From contig CACDLV010000002.1 in the NCBI GenBank assembly GCA_902553675.1, forward strand, positions 1 through 59,570: 59,570 nt of DNA. The letters are read 5' to 3'. A program made the position numbers and the translations under genes. This document shows, piece after piece, positions 49,980-59,325 of the stretch (position 1 is the stretch's first letter; every line of letters starts with the position of its first letter). The notes under the pieces were generated by a model, which saw nothing but the letters and a program-made list of their open reading frames with translations, was not told where the DNA came from and did not search any database. The DNA is from an uncultured Pelagibacteraceae bacterium (GTDB lineage Bacteria; Pseudomonadota; Alphaproteobacteria; Pelagibacterales; Pelagibacteraceae).

Positions 49980-50679
49980 TGGCTAAAGTTTTTTTTGTTA
50001 ATTTTTTTGAGATAAGATATATATCATTTATCTTGTTTTTAAAATTTCCGTTAGTTATTTTTTCTTCGTTAGAGATAAAGTTCATATTTGAATCAATACC
50101 GCACAAATAAAGATTTTTTCCATTTGTAACATTAAGGATTTCAGCACGGACGCCACATAATTTTTTAAATTCATTAATAGTGTAATTGAAATTTGAATTA
50201 TATTTTAAGTACATTGACGAAAAAATTAAATTACCAAAGGAAATATCTTTTTTATCAAGTTTTTTAATATTTAATTTTTTTTTTAGATTATTAATATTTT
50301 CTTTAATTATTTCATATTCCGTAAATGATAGATTTGAAAATTCTTTTTCAAATTTTTTATTAAAAGCAAAATTGTATTTAAATACATTTTTAACCTCCTT
50401 TAAATTATTTGAATTTAGCCTGTAATTTAAAAGAAATTTTAAACTTTTTTTTGAACTATTTGTTTCATCAATAAGATTTACTATATTTTTCCTAAAATCT
50501 GACGGCCCTAGCATGCCAGGTATTAATTTTCTCAATAAACCAGTAGATTTCCCATCATCATATCCATTTATTATAATAGTTAAATTTTCTCCTAAAATTT
50601 TATAAAGATTTTTATTTAATTCTAAGTTTCCAGATCCACCTGAAAAAATTGATATTTTAGTATTATTGAACTTTTTCAT
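49915..50679 (-). CDS. CofD/YvcK-like family protein, probably 3'-truncated; last ~22 codons read out of frame through the carnitine-dehydrogenase remnant
   Basis: SIFSGGSGNLELNKNL, INGYDDGKSTGLLRKLIPGMLGPSDFRKNIVNL; C-terminal KKLYGEKGYILLMRDMQLQKN is the alternative frame of [20 protein letters not shown]. Confidence 0.7.
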   Translation of the reverse strand: MKKFNNTKISIFSGGSGNLELNKNLYKILGENLTIIINGYDDGKSTGLLRKLIPGMLGPSDFRKNIVNLIDETNSSKKSLKFLLNYRLNSNNLKEVKNVFKYNFAFNKKFEKEFSNLSFTEYEIIKENINNLKKKLNIKKLDKKDISFGNLIFSSMYLKYNSNFNYTINEFKKLCGVRAEILNVTNGKNLYLCGIDSNMNFISNEEKITNGNFKNKINDIYLISKKLTKKTLAKKLYGEKGYILLMRDMQLQKN

Positions 50680-50710
50680 TGTTTAAAATTATAATAAATA
50701 TTTAAAACAT

Positions 50711-51415
50711 TTAACTAAAGAATCTATAATAGAAGATAGTATTAATAGCTTTTAGAGCATCAAAAAAATTTATTTTTTTCCCTTCTTCTCTTGTTCTTGG
50801 TGAATACGTTATAGGAACCTCCGAAATTGAATAATTATTTTTTATTAATTTAGCTGATATTTCATGATCTGCCTCAAACCCTTTGCTATTTATTCTAACT
50901 TTTTTAAAAAATTTTTTTTCGTAAATTTTATATCCAGTCAATAAATCTGTAATTTTTTTTCTATAAAGTATTGCAAAAATTATCATTAAAAAGAAATTAA
51001 AAAGAAATGGTAAAATTTCTTGATTTTTGCTTAATTTAAATTTTATAGAATTGTTTTTATTTATATATCTTGAACCATAAACTGCTTTTTTTTTGTCATT
51101 TAGTTTTGAGATCATTTTAATATAATCCTTTGGATTGTATTCTAGGTCAGCATCTTGAATAAGTATGTAAAATCCTTTGGCCTTTTTTATACCATTCTGA
51201 ACAGCAAATCCTTTTCCTTGATTCTTTTGTGAAATTAATTTTACAGTTTTAATTTTTTTAATTTCTCTTTTTGAGTTATCAGTAGATCCGTCATCAACAA
51301 CAATTATTTCTAAATTTAATTTATGTTTTTTTTTTATTTTAATTATTTTTTTTAATAATTTTAAAATATATTTTTCTTCATTATAACATGGAATTACAAC
51401 AGTGATTAATTTCAT
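50711..51415 (-). CDS. Glycosyltransferase family 2 (DPM1/polyprenyl-phosphate type)
   Basis: VVIPCYNEEKYILKLL, VVDDGSTDNSK, GKGFAVQNGIKKAKG, QDADLEYNPKDY. Confidence 0.9.
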   Translation of the reverse strand: MKLITVVIPCYNEEKYILKLLKKIIKIKKKHKLNLEIIVVDDGSTDNSKREIKKIKTVKLISQKNQGKGFAVQNGIKKAKGFYILIQDADLEYNPKDYIKMISKLNDKKKAVYGSRYINKNNSIKFKLSKNQEILPFLFNFFLMIIFAILYRKKITDLLTGYKIYEKKFFKKVRINSKGFEADHEISAKLIKNNYSISEVPITYSPRTREEGKKINFFDALKAINTIFYYRFFS

Positions 51416-52134
51416 TTAATTTTTATTAAATCTCTTTTTGTATTAATTCCCAATATATCTTTTTTATCTTTAGATAATATAGAAATTGATTTATTTTCGT
51501 TTAAATTTTTAAATAAATTTAAAAAATCGTACTCAGATTTAAAATTTAGAAGTTTTTTATTTTTAATATTTTTATTTATTAATTTAAAAATTTTGCTTTT
51601 GTTAAAAATAAAAAATCCACAATCATTAAATCCATTTTTGAAAACTTTTTTTGAATTAGATTTATTTTTAATTTCTTTAACATTATTATTTTTATTTAAA
51701 ATAACATTTGTGTAACAATTTTTTGAATAATTTATTGGAACAATTATGTGCATTTTTCTCTGATCAAATTTATCAATAGAAAATTTCACAGTTTTCTTTG
51801 AAAGTCCAATTTGATCTGACCAAACAACGCCAAATATTTTTTCTTTAGATGTTTTAAGCGCATCTCTAATTGCAATAGCTGTACCTTTGAGTTTGGATTG
51901 TTTTAAAAATTTAATTTTTTTAAAATACTTTTTTTTTGATAACAAATATTTTGAGGGTAGATAATTTGATTTATTTAAGATAATTATGATTTGTTTAGAA
52001 TGTTTCTCTATTTTATCAATTGTATTCTCTAATATAGTTTTTTTATTATCTAATTTATAAAAATTTTTGTCAGATTTGCCAAATCTACTAGAATTACCAG
52101 CTGCAGGTATAATGAAAGTAATTTTTTTATTCAT
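51412..52134 (-). CDS. Nucleotidyltransferase (NTP_transferase-like sugar/alditol activating enzyme)
   Basis: FIIPAAGNSSRFGKSDKNFYKLDNKKTILENTI; LKGTAIAIRDAL. Confidence 0.78.
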   Translation of the reverse strand: MNKKITFIIPAAGNSSRFGKSDKNFYKLDNKKTILENTIDKIEKHSKQIIIILNKSNYLPSKYLLSKKKYFKKIKFLKQSKLKGTAIAIRDALKTSKEKIFGVVWSDQIGLSKKTVKFSIDKFDQRKMHIIVPINYSKNCYTNVILNKNNNVKEIKNKSNSKKVFKNGFNDCGFFIFNKSKIFKLINKNIKNKKLLNFKSEYDFLNLFKNLNENKSISILSKDKKDILGINTKRDLIKIK

Positions 52135-52195
52135 AAATAATGTATAATTAATAGTTTTTATATTAATATAAATTTAAGATTAAAATATAAAGAAT

Positions 52196-53308
52196 ATGTT
52201 AAAACTTCCAAAAATTCCTAAATATTTGAATTTATCAAAAAATTTACTTTTAAAAAAATCTGTACCGATAAGTCTTATTATTTTTTTAACTAATAGATGT
52301 AATGCAAGATGTTCTTTTTGTTTCATTGATTTTGATGATGGTTTCACTCAAAATAAAACAAATGAACTTTCAGTTGAAGATTATAAAAAGATAGCGATTA
52401 ATCTTGGAAATGATTTGCATCACCTTAATTTCACTGGTGGAGAGCCTTTTTTAAGATCAGATTTTCCCGATATAATTAAAAACTTTTATAACTATTGCAA
52501 AATATCCTCTGTTCAGATTAGTTCAAATGGTAGTTATCCAAAAAGAATTTTCTCATTTACCGAAGAAGTATGTAAAAAATATCCTGATACAAATTTTGTT
52601 TTTCAATTTTCTATAGACTCTTTTCCTGAAAAACATAATCAAATAAGAAAGATTCCAGGATTATTTGATAAGACAATTGAGTCTTTTAAAATTATTAAAA
52701 ATTCTTACAAAAATTGTATTGCTGCTTGTAACCTGGTTGTTTCAGAGTCAAATTATTTTGAAATTATGGAAATTTATGAATATTTGACTAGTGAAATTAA
52801 AATAGAAACAATAAATCCAATAATTGTACGAGATGAGGGTGTTTATAAGACTAAAATAGAATTGAAAGAAAAAATATTAGAAGCCTATAAAAAACTTACT
52901 ACCAAAATTATAGACGATATTAAAAAAAATAAAATTAGAGGTTTTAAAAACTTTTCTCTTGAGGGAGCCTTTTTAAATGGAAAAAATGAATTAGCTTATG
53001 AATTGATATCCTCAAGCTATTTAAAACCAAATTTTACAAGTTATTGTGTTGCGGGAAAGATTTTTGGCGTTATAGGGTCGGATGGTTCTGTTTATCCATG
53101 TGAAATACTAGAAAAAAAAATGGGTAACTTAAAAGATTATGATTTTGATTTAAAAAAACTTTGGAAAAATAAAACTAGTTCAGATACTAGAAAATGGATA
53201 AAAGATACAAAATGTAGTTGTCATTGGGAATGTATATATAGTTACAATATAATTTCTGATAAAAAACAATTGACAAAATCTGTGTCTAAGTCACTCAAAT
53301 ATTTTTAA
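52196..53308 (+). CDS. Radical SAM protein with SPASM-like C-terminal Cys cluster
   Basis: FLTNRCNARCSFCF (CxxxCxxC), NFTGGEPFLR, C-terminal YCVAGK...VYPCE...CSCHWEC. Confidence 0.9.
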   Translation: MLKLPKIPKYLNLSKNLLLKKSVPISLIIFLTNRCNARCSFCFIDFDDGFTQNKTNELSVEDYKKIAINLGNDLHHLNFTGGEPFLRSDFPDIIKNFYNYCKISSVQISSNGSYPKRIFSFTEEVCKKYPDTNFVFQFSIDSFPEKHNQIRKIPGLFDKTIESFKIIKNSYKNCIAACNLVVSESNYFEIMEIYEYLTSEIKIETINPIIVRDEGVYKTKIELKEKILEAYKKLTTKIIDDIKKNKIRGFKNFSLEGAFLNGKNELAYELISSSYLKPNFTSYCVAGKIFGVIGSDGSVYPCEILEKKMGNLKDYDFDLKKLWKNKTSSDTRKWIKDTKCSCHWECIYSYNIISDKKQLTKSVSKSLKYF

Positions 53309-53309
53309 A

Positions 53310-54356
53310 TTGATTGAAATAAATATTATTATTCCAGCGAGAAAAATAAGCAATATCTTAATTAAAATAATTAATATATTGAGCAAACAAAGTTTAAGAA
53401 ATTTTATTATAACAATAGTTCTGGATAAAAAAAATTATATCTCAGATTATAAATTTCCAAAAAATGTTAAGTTAATTTATTTATCAGGAAGTAAAAATAT
53501 GAGCATTAAAAGAAATTATGCTGCAAGAAAAATAAAATCTAAATATTTAGCTTTTTTAGATAGTGATGCTTATCCTGAAGATATTAATTGGTTAAAAAAG
53601 GGTATAAGATTTTTAAAAAAAAATGAAAAAAAAAATGTTATAATTTGTGGTGGACCAGATCTAAGTCCAAAAAAAGAGAACGTAGATAGAAAAATTACTG
53701 GAATTTTAGATAAATCTTTTTTAATTAGTGGATTTAGAAATTACAGAAAAAATAAAGAAAAAAGCAAATTCGTTAAACAGTTAGCATCATGCAATATGTT
53801 TATCAAAAGATCAGATTATATATTGTTTGGAGGCATGAAAGAAAATCTTTATACAGGAGAAGATGCAGATCTTTGCAATAGGATAATCAATAAAAATAAA
53901 AAAATATTTTATCATCCTTCAATAGTTGTAATACATTTAAATCGACCATTTAAGTCTTACTTATTTCAAAGAATAGATAGATCTCATGAGGCTGCTAAAG
54001 CTACAAAACAATTCTTTTTAAATTTTTTTTTAAATAAACAAAAAGGATCATATAACCTTAGGAGTTTTAGATATGAATTTTTAGTAAATCCAACTTTAGC
54101 AATATTTTTATTGATATATGTTGCTAATATTTTTTTATCAAGAATTGATATTTTGGTTTCATCTGTACCTATTATACTCTTTTTTTTTATAATTCTTTTT
54201 GAAAGTTTTAGAATAAATAAAGAACAGAATTTAATTTTTAATGTATTTATAAAATTATCTATAACTGTTTTATTGCAAAGTATCGCAAATTTATATTTTC
54301 TATTTTTAAAAGATAATTTTTTAAAAAAGAAATATTTTAATCTAAATGATGAATAG
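53310..54356 (+). CDS. Glycosyltransferase family 2-like protein with C-terminal TM region
   Basis: SKNMSIKRNYAARKIKSKYLAFLDSDAYPEDINWL, GGMKENLYTGEDADLCNRI, C-terminal hydrophobic segments. Confidence 0.82.
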   Translation: MIEINIIIPARKISNILIKIINILSKQSLRNFIITIVLDKKNYISDYKFPKNVKLIYLSGSKNMSIKRNYAARKIKSKYLAFLDSDAYPEDINWLKKGIRFLKKNEKKNVIICGGPDLSPKKENVDRKITGILDKSFLISGFRNYRKNKEKSKFVKQLASCNMFIKRSDYILFGGMKENLYTGEDADLCNRIINKNKKIFYHPSIVVIHLNRPFKSYLFQRIDRSHEAAKATKQFFLNFFLNKQKGSYNLRSFRYEFLVNPTLAIFLLIYVANIFLSRIDILVSSVPIILFFFIILFESFRINKEQNLIFNVFIKLSITVLLQSIANLYFLFLKDNFLKKKYFNLNDE

Positions 54357-56454
54357 ATTAACAAAAATAAATTTTCCATTATCTATTTTAATAGTTATTT
54401 TTTTTATAATTCCAAACAACAGTAGCAATAACTTTAATGGATTACCTCTATCTTCGCATGCAGAAACTTTAGTATTATTGCTATTGTTGCCACTGTTTAT
54501 TTTTTTTGAAAAGTTTAAAAAATTTAAAAAATCAATTTTAGTTTTTTTGGTATTTTTAATTTTCTTTAAGTTGGTTAGCAATTTTTTTATACCAAATTCT
54601 GGTGTTATACATAAGTTTCAAAGAGGAGATTCAAATCCTGAGAATTTAAAGACAAGTTATATAAAAACATTTGATAGTATTTGGCATCAGGAAGTATCTG
54701 GAATCCAAAATAGAAATTGGAATACGATTTGGGATTTTCCTATAGACTGGACCTTTAGACACGTTAATAATATAAAAAAGGACAAAAAATTTTTCAAAAA
54801 TTATGATGAGTTTATAAATCAAAGGTTTTATTTTGAATCGGTTTTTGTTATTCCAATATTTGATAAGAGTAATTTCTCTCTTATATTGGGTGACTTTGAT
54901 AATATAGAAATTATAATTGAAGAATTATATTCCAAAAAAAAAATAACACTTAACACAAATGATGAGATTAAATTAAATAGAGGTTTATATAGAGTTGAGA
55001 CAAAAATTTTATTTACTGGAGATAAATGGAATTTTAATCCTGTAATAAATAATAGTGAAAAGTCTCTGTTTAAAAAAAATATTATTTTTCAGGAGCATAA
55101 TTATCTCAATAAAATTCAGCATTATAAAACAATAAGCATCTATATAACTTTTTTTGACTATATTGTTTTACTGTTTATGTTGTTTGTGTTTGTATATTTA
55201 ATAATTAAAGCAAATATTTATTATATTCGAATAATTTTTTCTTTTTTCTTTTTGTCTTTACTAAATTATTTTTTATTAGAATTTTTGTTTAAAACATTAA
55301 ATGTTCAAGATGGTACAAAAGTTTTTTTTCTAGGTTTTTCTATATTTTTATGGGGAGCTTTTCATGTAATTTACTTTTCAAATAAAAAAAATTATAATTT
55401 TATTTTTTTTTCAATTCTACCCACTGTAATTCTTTATTTTGCCTTTAAAAATTTTGAAAATTTAGATGTTTTTAAGTGGTGGTCACCTGGAGATGACTGG
55501 GAAATGTTTAGAGTTTTTGCCCGAGATATTGCTGTTGATAATAATTGGATAAACATGTCTGAGTCTGAATATAGATATAGACCTGGAATTAGATATTTTT
55601 TTGCATTATCTCATTATATTTTTGGAAAATCTTCATTTGCTGATAGTTTACTTGAAGTATACGGAATTATCTTTGCAGTATTTTTTTTATTTAAGATAAT
55701 GATAAACTTTAAAATTGAAACCAAATATTCATTTATATTTACTATTCTGTTATTGGTAATTTTCTTTTCTACAAATTATAGGTGGCTTATAGGTAGAGGA
55801 CTGACAGAATATTATGCATTATTTAATATAATGTTAATTTTATATTTATTCTCTTTAAAAAAAGAATTTAAATATTATGAATTATTGTTAATTGGAATTT
55901 TAGGAGGAATAGGAACATGGTTAAGAGAAGACCATTTACCTTTAATTTTATCATTAATTTTATTTAAAGACTTTATACATAATAAAAATTATACTTTAAG
56001 AAATTTCATTTTTAATATTTTTGAACCAAAAAAACTATTTTATTATTTTACAATTGTTTTAATTTTCATTCTTCTGCTTATTAAAAATAAATATTATCTA
56101 GGTACTTGGGGACTTTTAACACAAGAAGTATTTTACAATAATGAAATCTTCGGAAATCCATATTTTCGAATGTTTTTTGCAGTTGAAAATGATAATCAAA
56201 AACCAGCAATTTCATCTATTTTTTTAATACTTGGAACAATTATTTCTCTAATTTATTTTATAATTTCTATTTTAAGAAAAAATAATTTTTCACATACTAT
56301 ATTTTTTATTGCAATTTTTTCTATTTTGTTTCCTTTCTTATTTGTAAATAATGTTACTTATGCTCCAAGATATACAATAATATTTTTGTGTTTTTGTATT
56401 CTTCCAATTGCTTATTTTACAAATCAACAAATAAAAATTTATTTTAAAAATTAA
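54346..56454 (+). CDS. Large multi-TM membrane protein, GT-C-like/unknown
   Basis: 702 aa, many TM segments, conserved-looking WWSPGDDWEMFRVFARDIAVDNNWI; overlaps preceding GT by 11 nt. Confidence 0.7.
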   Translation: MMNRLTKINFPLSILIVIFFIIPNNSSNNFNGLPLSSHAETLVLLLLLPLFIFFEKFKKFKKSILVFLVFLIFFKLVSNFFIPNSGVIHKFQRGDSNPENLKTSYIKTFDSIWHQEVSGIQNRNWNTIWDFPIDWTFRHVNNIKKDKKFFKNYDEFINQRFYFESVFVIPIFDKSNFSLILGDFDNIEIIIEELYSKKKITLNTNDEIKLNRGLYRVETKILFTGDKWNFNPVINNSEKSLFKKNIIFQEHNYLNKIQHYKTISIYITFFDYIVLLFMLFVFVYLIIKANIYYIRIIFSFFFLSLLNYFLLEFLFKTLNVQDGTKVFFLGFSIFLWGAFHVIYFSNKKNYNFIFFSILPTVILYFAFKNFENLDVFKWWSPGDDWEMFRVFARDIAVDNNWINMSESEYRYRPGIRYFFALSHYIFGKSSFADSLLEVYGIIFAVFFLFKIMINFKIETKYSFIFTILLLVIFFSTNYRWLIGRGLTEYYALFNIMLILYLFSLKKEFKYYELLLIGILGGIGTWLREDHLPLILSLILFKDFIHNKNYTLRNFIFNIFEPKKLFYYFTIVLIFILLLIKNKYYLGTWGLLTQEVFYNNEIFGNPYFRMFFAVENDNQKPAISSIFLILGTIISLIYFIISILRKNNFSHTIFFIAIFSILFPFLFVNNVTYAPRYTIIFLCFCILPIAYFTNQQIKIYFKN

Positions 56455-56477
56455 TTTTTTTATAATTAAACTAAATA

Positions 56478-57980
56478 TTATCTAATTGAAAAAGGGTCTA
56501 GAGATGGCTCATCAGAGGTATAGAACCATGTTGTTTTAACTCTTGTGTAATCCTTAATTGATTCAATACCCGCTTCTTTTCCATAACCACTATCCTTAAT
56601 ACCTCCAAAAGGAGCTGAAGGTGAAATTAATCTATATGTATTTACAAATGTTATTCCTGCTCGGATTGCTTTTGAAACTCTCATGCCTCTAGATAAATTA
56701 CTTGTATAAACTCCAGAGGATAATCCATACTGATTATCGTTCATTTTTGAAATTACTTCCTCTTCTGTATCAAATTTCATTACTGATAACACAGGTCCAA
56801 ATAACTCATTTTCTGCTACTGGCAGATTGTGATTATCACATTCTATAATTGTAGGAGGAAAGTAATATCCTTTATTTGAAAAAGAATGTCTTTCACCTCC
56901 ACACTTAATTTTTCCACCTTGATCAATTGTCTCTTTAATATTTTTTTCTATTACTTCTAATTGTTTAAAATTACTTAAAGGACCCATTTCTGTTTCTGGA
57001 TCCATTGGTGCTCCTATTTTTATTTTAGATGCACGTTTTGAAAGCTTGTCTAAAAATTCATCATAAATTCCTTTTTGCAAATAAAGTCTTGAACCCGCTA
57101 TACAACTTTGTCCGCTTGCACCAAATATTCCAGCTGTAATACCATTTATTGCATTTTCTTGCTCTGCATCATCAAAGACTGCAACTGGACTTTTTCCGCC
57201 TAGTTCTAAACTTACTTCTGATAAATTTTCTGCAGAGTTTTTAATTATATGTCTTGCTGTTTCAGGACCACCAGTAAAAGCAACTTTTTCAACTAAGTTA
57301 TGAGTAGTTAAACTTTTACCACAAGGATCTCCAAACCCAGTAATAACATTTACTACACCTTTAGGAATACCAGTTTTTTCAACTAATTTTGCAAATTCAA
57401 ACAAAACAGCAGGTGCAAGTTCTGAAGATTTAATTACCACTGTATTACCCATTGCAAGTGCTGGTGCTAATTTAGTTGCGGTTAAAAACATTTGTGAATT
57501 CCATGGAATAATTGCAGCTATAACTCCTATAGGTATTCTTGTTGTTATTGCCTGAACATTTGGTTTATCTATTGGCAAAACCGTACCTTCAACTTTATCT
57601 GCCAAGCCGGCATAATAGTCGTAATATTCTGCTATATAAACTGCTTGCTTTTTTGTTTCTCTGTAAAGTTTTCCAGTATCAATTGTTTCTATTTCTCCTA
57701 GCATTTCTGCATTCTCTCTCAATTGATTTCCAATAGCTCTTAAATATTTTGCTCTTTCTCTAGGAAGTAGCTTTGGCCATTCACCCTCGAATGCTTTTTG
57801 AGCAGCTTTAACTGCATTATCAACATCTTTAGCGCTTGCTTCTGGAACAACTGCCCATGGCTCATTATGTTCTGGATTTAGAGTTTCAAATGTTTTTTTA
57901 CTTTCAGAGTCAACCCACTCACCATTAATATACATTTTATACTTTTTTAAATCAGTCATTAATATGTTCTTGTATAGCAT
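56478..57980 (-). CDS. Aldehyde dehydrogenase (betaine-aldehyde-dehydrogenase-like); real start probably MTDLKKYKMYINGEWV at about 57959
   Basis: IIPWNSQMFLTATKLAPALAMGNTVVIKSSELAP, LELGGKSPVAVF, ASGQSCIAGSRL. Confidence 0.92.
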   Translation of the reverse strand: MLYKNILMTDLKKYKMYINGEWVDSESKKTFETLNPEHNEPWAVVPEASAKDVDNAVKAAQKAFEGEWPKLLPRERAKYLRAIGNQLRENAEMLGEIETIDTGKLYRETKKQAVYIAEYYDYYAGLADKVEGTVLPIDKPNVQAITTRIPIGVIAAIIPWNSQMFLTATKLAPALAMGNTVVIKSSELAPAVLFEFAKLVEKTGIPKGVVNVITGFGDPCGKSLTTHNLVEKVAFTGGPETARHIIKNSAENLSEVSLELGGKSPVAVFDDAEQENAINGITAGIFGASGQSCIAGSRLYLQKGIYDEFLDKLSKRASKIKIGAPMDPETEMGPLSNFKQLEVIEKNIKETIDQGGKIKCGGERHSFSNKGYYFPPTIIECDNHNLPVAENELFGPVLSVMKFDTEEEVISKMNDNQYGLSSGVYTSNLSRGMRVSKAIRAGITFVNTYRLISPSAPFGGIKDSGYGKEAGIESIKDYTRVKTTWFYTSDEPSLDPFSIR

Positions 57981-58734
57981 TGTTTACATCATTTGAGCAC
58001 TCAATATGACAAAGATGTTTACCAACTGGTATAATTTTTACCTTTGAGTTTTTAATTACTTTGCCTAAATTTTTTGACATCTCTGGGGTTGAGCCAACAT
58101 CATTTTCACCAGTCATTATAAGAGTTTTTGTTTTTATTTTTTCAAAATTTTCATCATCTTGATGTTTTACAAATAGCTCATAAACTTTGTTAAAATTTTT
58201 CATGTAATTTTCATCTAAAATAGCATCTATGAACCAAAAAATAGTCTTATTTTTTTTTAAGTAATCCTCATTGAACCATCTGACTAATCCAGTTTTTGGC
58301 ATTCTACTGCTATATTTTGATTTTTTAAATCTCTCATTAACAATTTTCTGCTGATCTGTAGACCTTTTGTAAATAGAACATAGAAGAGTTAAAGTCTCTA
58401 ATCTATCATTATATTTAGTAGCAAAATTTCTTGCAATTAATGATCCTATTGAAAACCCTACTAAATGAAATTTTTCAATCTTAAGTTCATTTACTAGATT
58501 TAATAATTGCTCAGAAAAATCATCAAAACTAATATTATCTTTTTCTAGAGGTGTTTTTCCGTGTCCAAGAATATCATAAGTTAGAATAGTATTATCAAAA
58601 GAATAAATCTGATATTCCCAAATACCGTGTGTAAGCCCAACACCATGAATAAAAACTATAGGAGTATTATTTCTTTTATAAAGCTGATAGTAAGTTCCAA
58701 AAGAATCTTTTTTTATAATTGTTTCATTAGACAT
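57952..58734 (-). CDS. Alpha/beta-fold hydrolase
   Basis: IVFIHGVGLTHGIWEYQ, LVGFSIGSLIARNFA (GxSxG), ILGHGKTPLEKDN. Confidence 0.9.
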   Translation of the reverse strand: MSNETIIKKDSFGTYYQLYKRNNTPIVFIHGVGLTHGIWEYQIYSFDNTILTYDILGHGKTPLEKDNISFDDFSEQLLNLVNELKIEKFHLVGFSIGSLIARNFATKYNDRLETLTLLCSIYKRSTDQQKIVNERFKKSKYSSRMPKTGLVRWFNEDYLKKNKTIFWFIDAILDENYMKNFNKVYELFVKHQDDENFEKIKTKTLIMTGENDVGSTPEMSKNLGKVIKNSKVKIIPVGKHLCHIECSNDVNNAIQEHIND

Positions 58735-58737
58735 TAT

Positions 58738-59325
58738 TTACTTTATTTCAATGCCCATTTCTTTCATGTCTTGATATCTGTCACCAGTTCTTGCATGTGC
58801 TCTACCACTTGATGCACCACCAATTGCAATTACCACCTCGTCATCGAAGGGTGCATCATGAATGGTAAATTCATGAGTTAGGTAATATGGTCTCAATCCA
58901 GAATCTGTTTTATGCATCATAGGAATTGCAATCTTTGATCCAGCAGGTCCTCTTGTATTTGTAAAACTTAAATAGGAAGTTCCACCAACAGCATCTCTAA
59001 ATTTATTACCAAACCTTAAAGTATGTATAAAAGCTGAAGCATGCTCTATTTCACCGTTCAATCCAACTACACCTGCCTTACCATATGCCAATATTTTTTC
59101 AGGTGATCCTATTTCTTTTATCAATTCTGGTACAAGCAAATCACCTAGCTTTGGCGCAAGATCTAAAATAGTTGGTCTTAGATCCTCAACAAAACCCTGT
59201 CCATGCCATGGATTTTTAAACACTGCTGCTACTGATACCATTAAGACTGGTTCCTTTGCTTCTTTACCACCTTCAATAAAAGTTTTGTCTACAAATTTTG
59301 TAAATTTTCTTAATTCTAATTTCAT
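58738..59325 (-). CDS. 'Amino acid synthesis' (AA_synth/DUF1185) family protein
   Basis: 195 aa; RPTILDLAPKLGDLLVPELI, AYGKAGVVGLNGEIEHASAFIHTLRFGNKFRDAVGG. Confidence 0.75.
   Translation of the reverse strand: MKLELRKFTKFVDKTFIEGGKEAKEPVLMVSVAAVFKNPWHGQGFVEDLRPTILDLAPKLGDLLVPELIKEIGSPEKILAYGKAGVVGLNGEIEHASAFIHTLRFGNKFRDAVGGTSYLSFTNTRGPAGSKIAIPMMHKTDSGLRPYYLTHEFTIHDAPFDDEVVIAIGGASSGRAHARTGDRYQDMKEMGIEIK

Noticed and set aside
53984-54581. 131-aa and 79-aa minus ORFs antisense to the GT and 702-aa membrane protein
   Set aside because: Lys/Ile/Phe-rich antisense translations typical of AT-rich DNA; the plus-strand frames carry recognisable motifs
49980-56460. Interpretation of the CofD-like and nucleotidyltransferase genes as F420 biosynthesis
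   Set aside because: No FbiC/CofGH or CofE-like genes in the window, and the neighbours are glycosyltransferases
56455-56477. Search for the missing 5' half of the carnitine dehydrogenase at the right edge of the island
   Set aside because: Only a 23-bp AT-rich spacer separates the membrane protein gene from a complete ALDH gene; no dehydrogenase N-terminal sequence there
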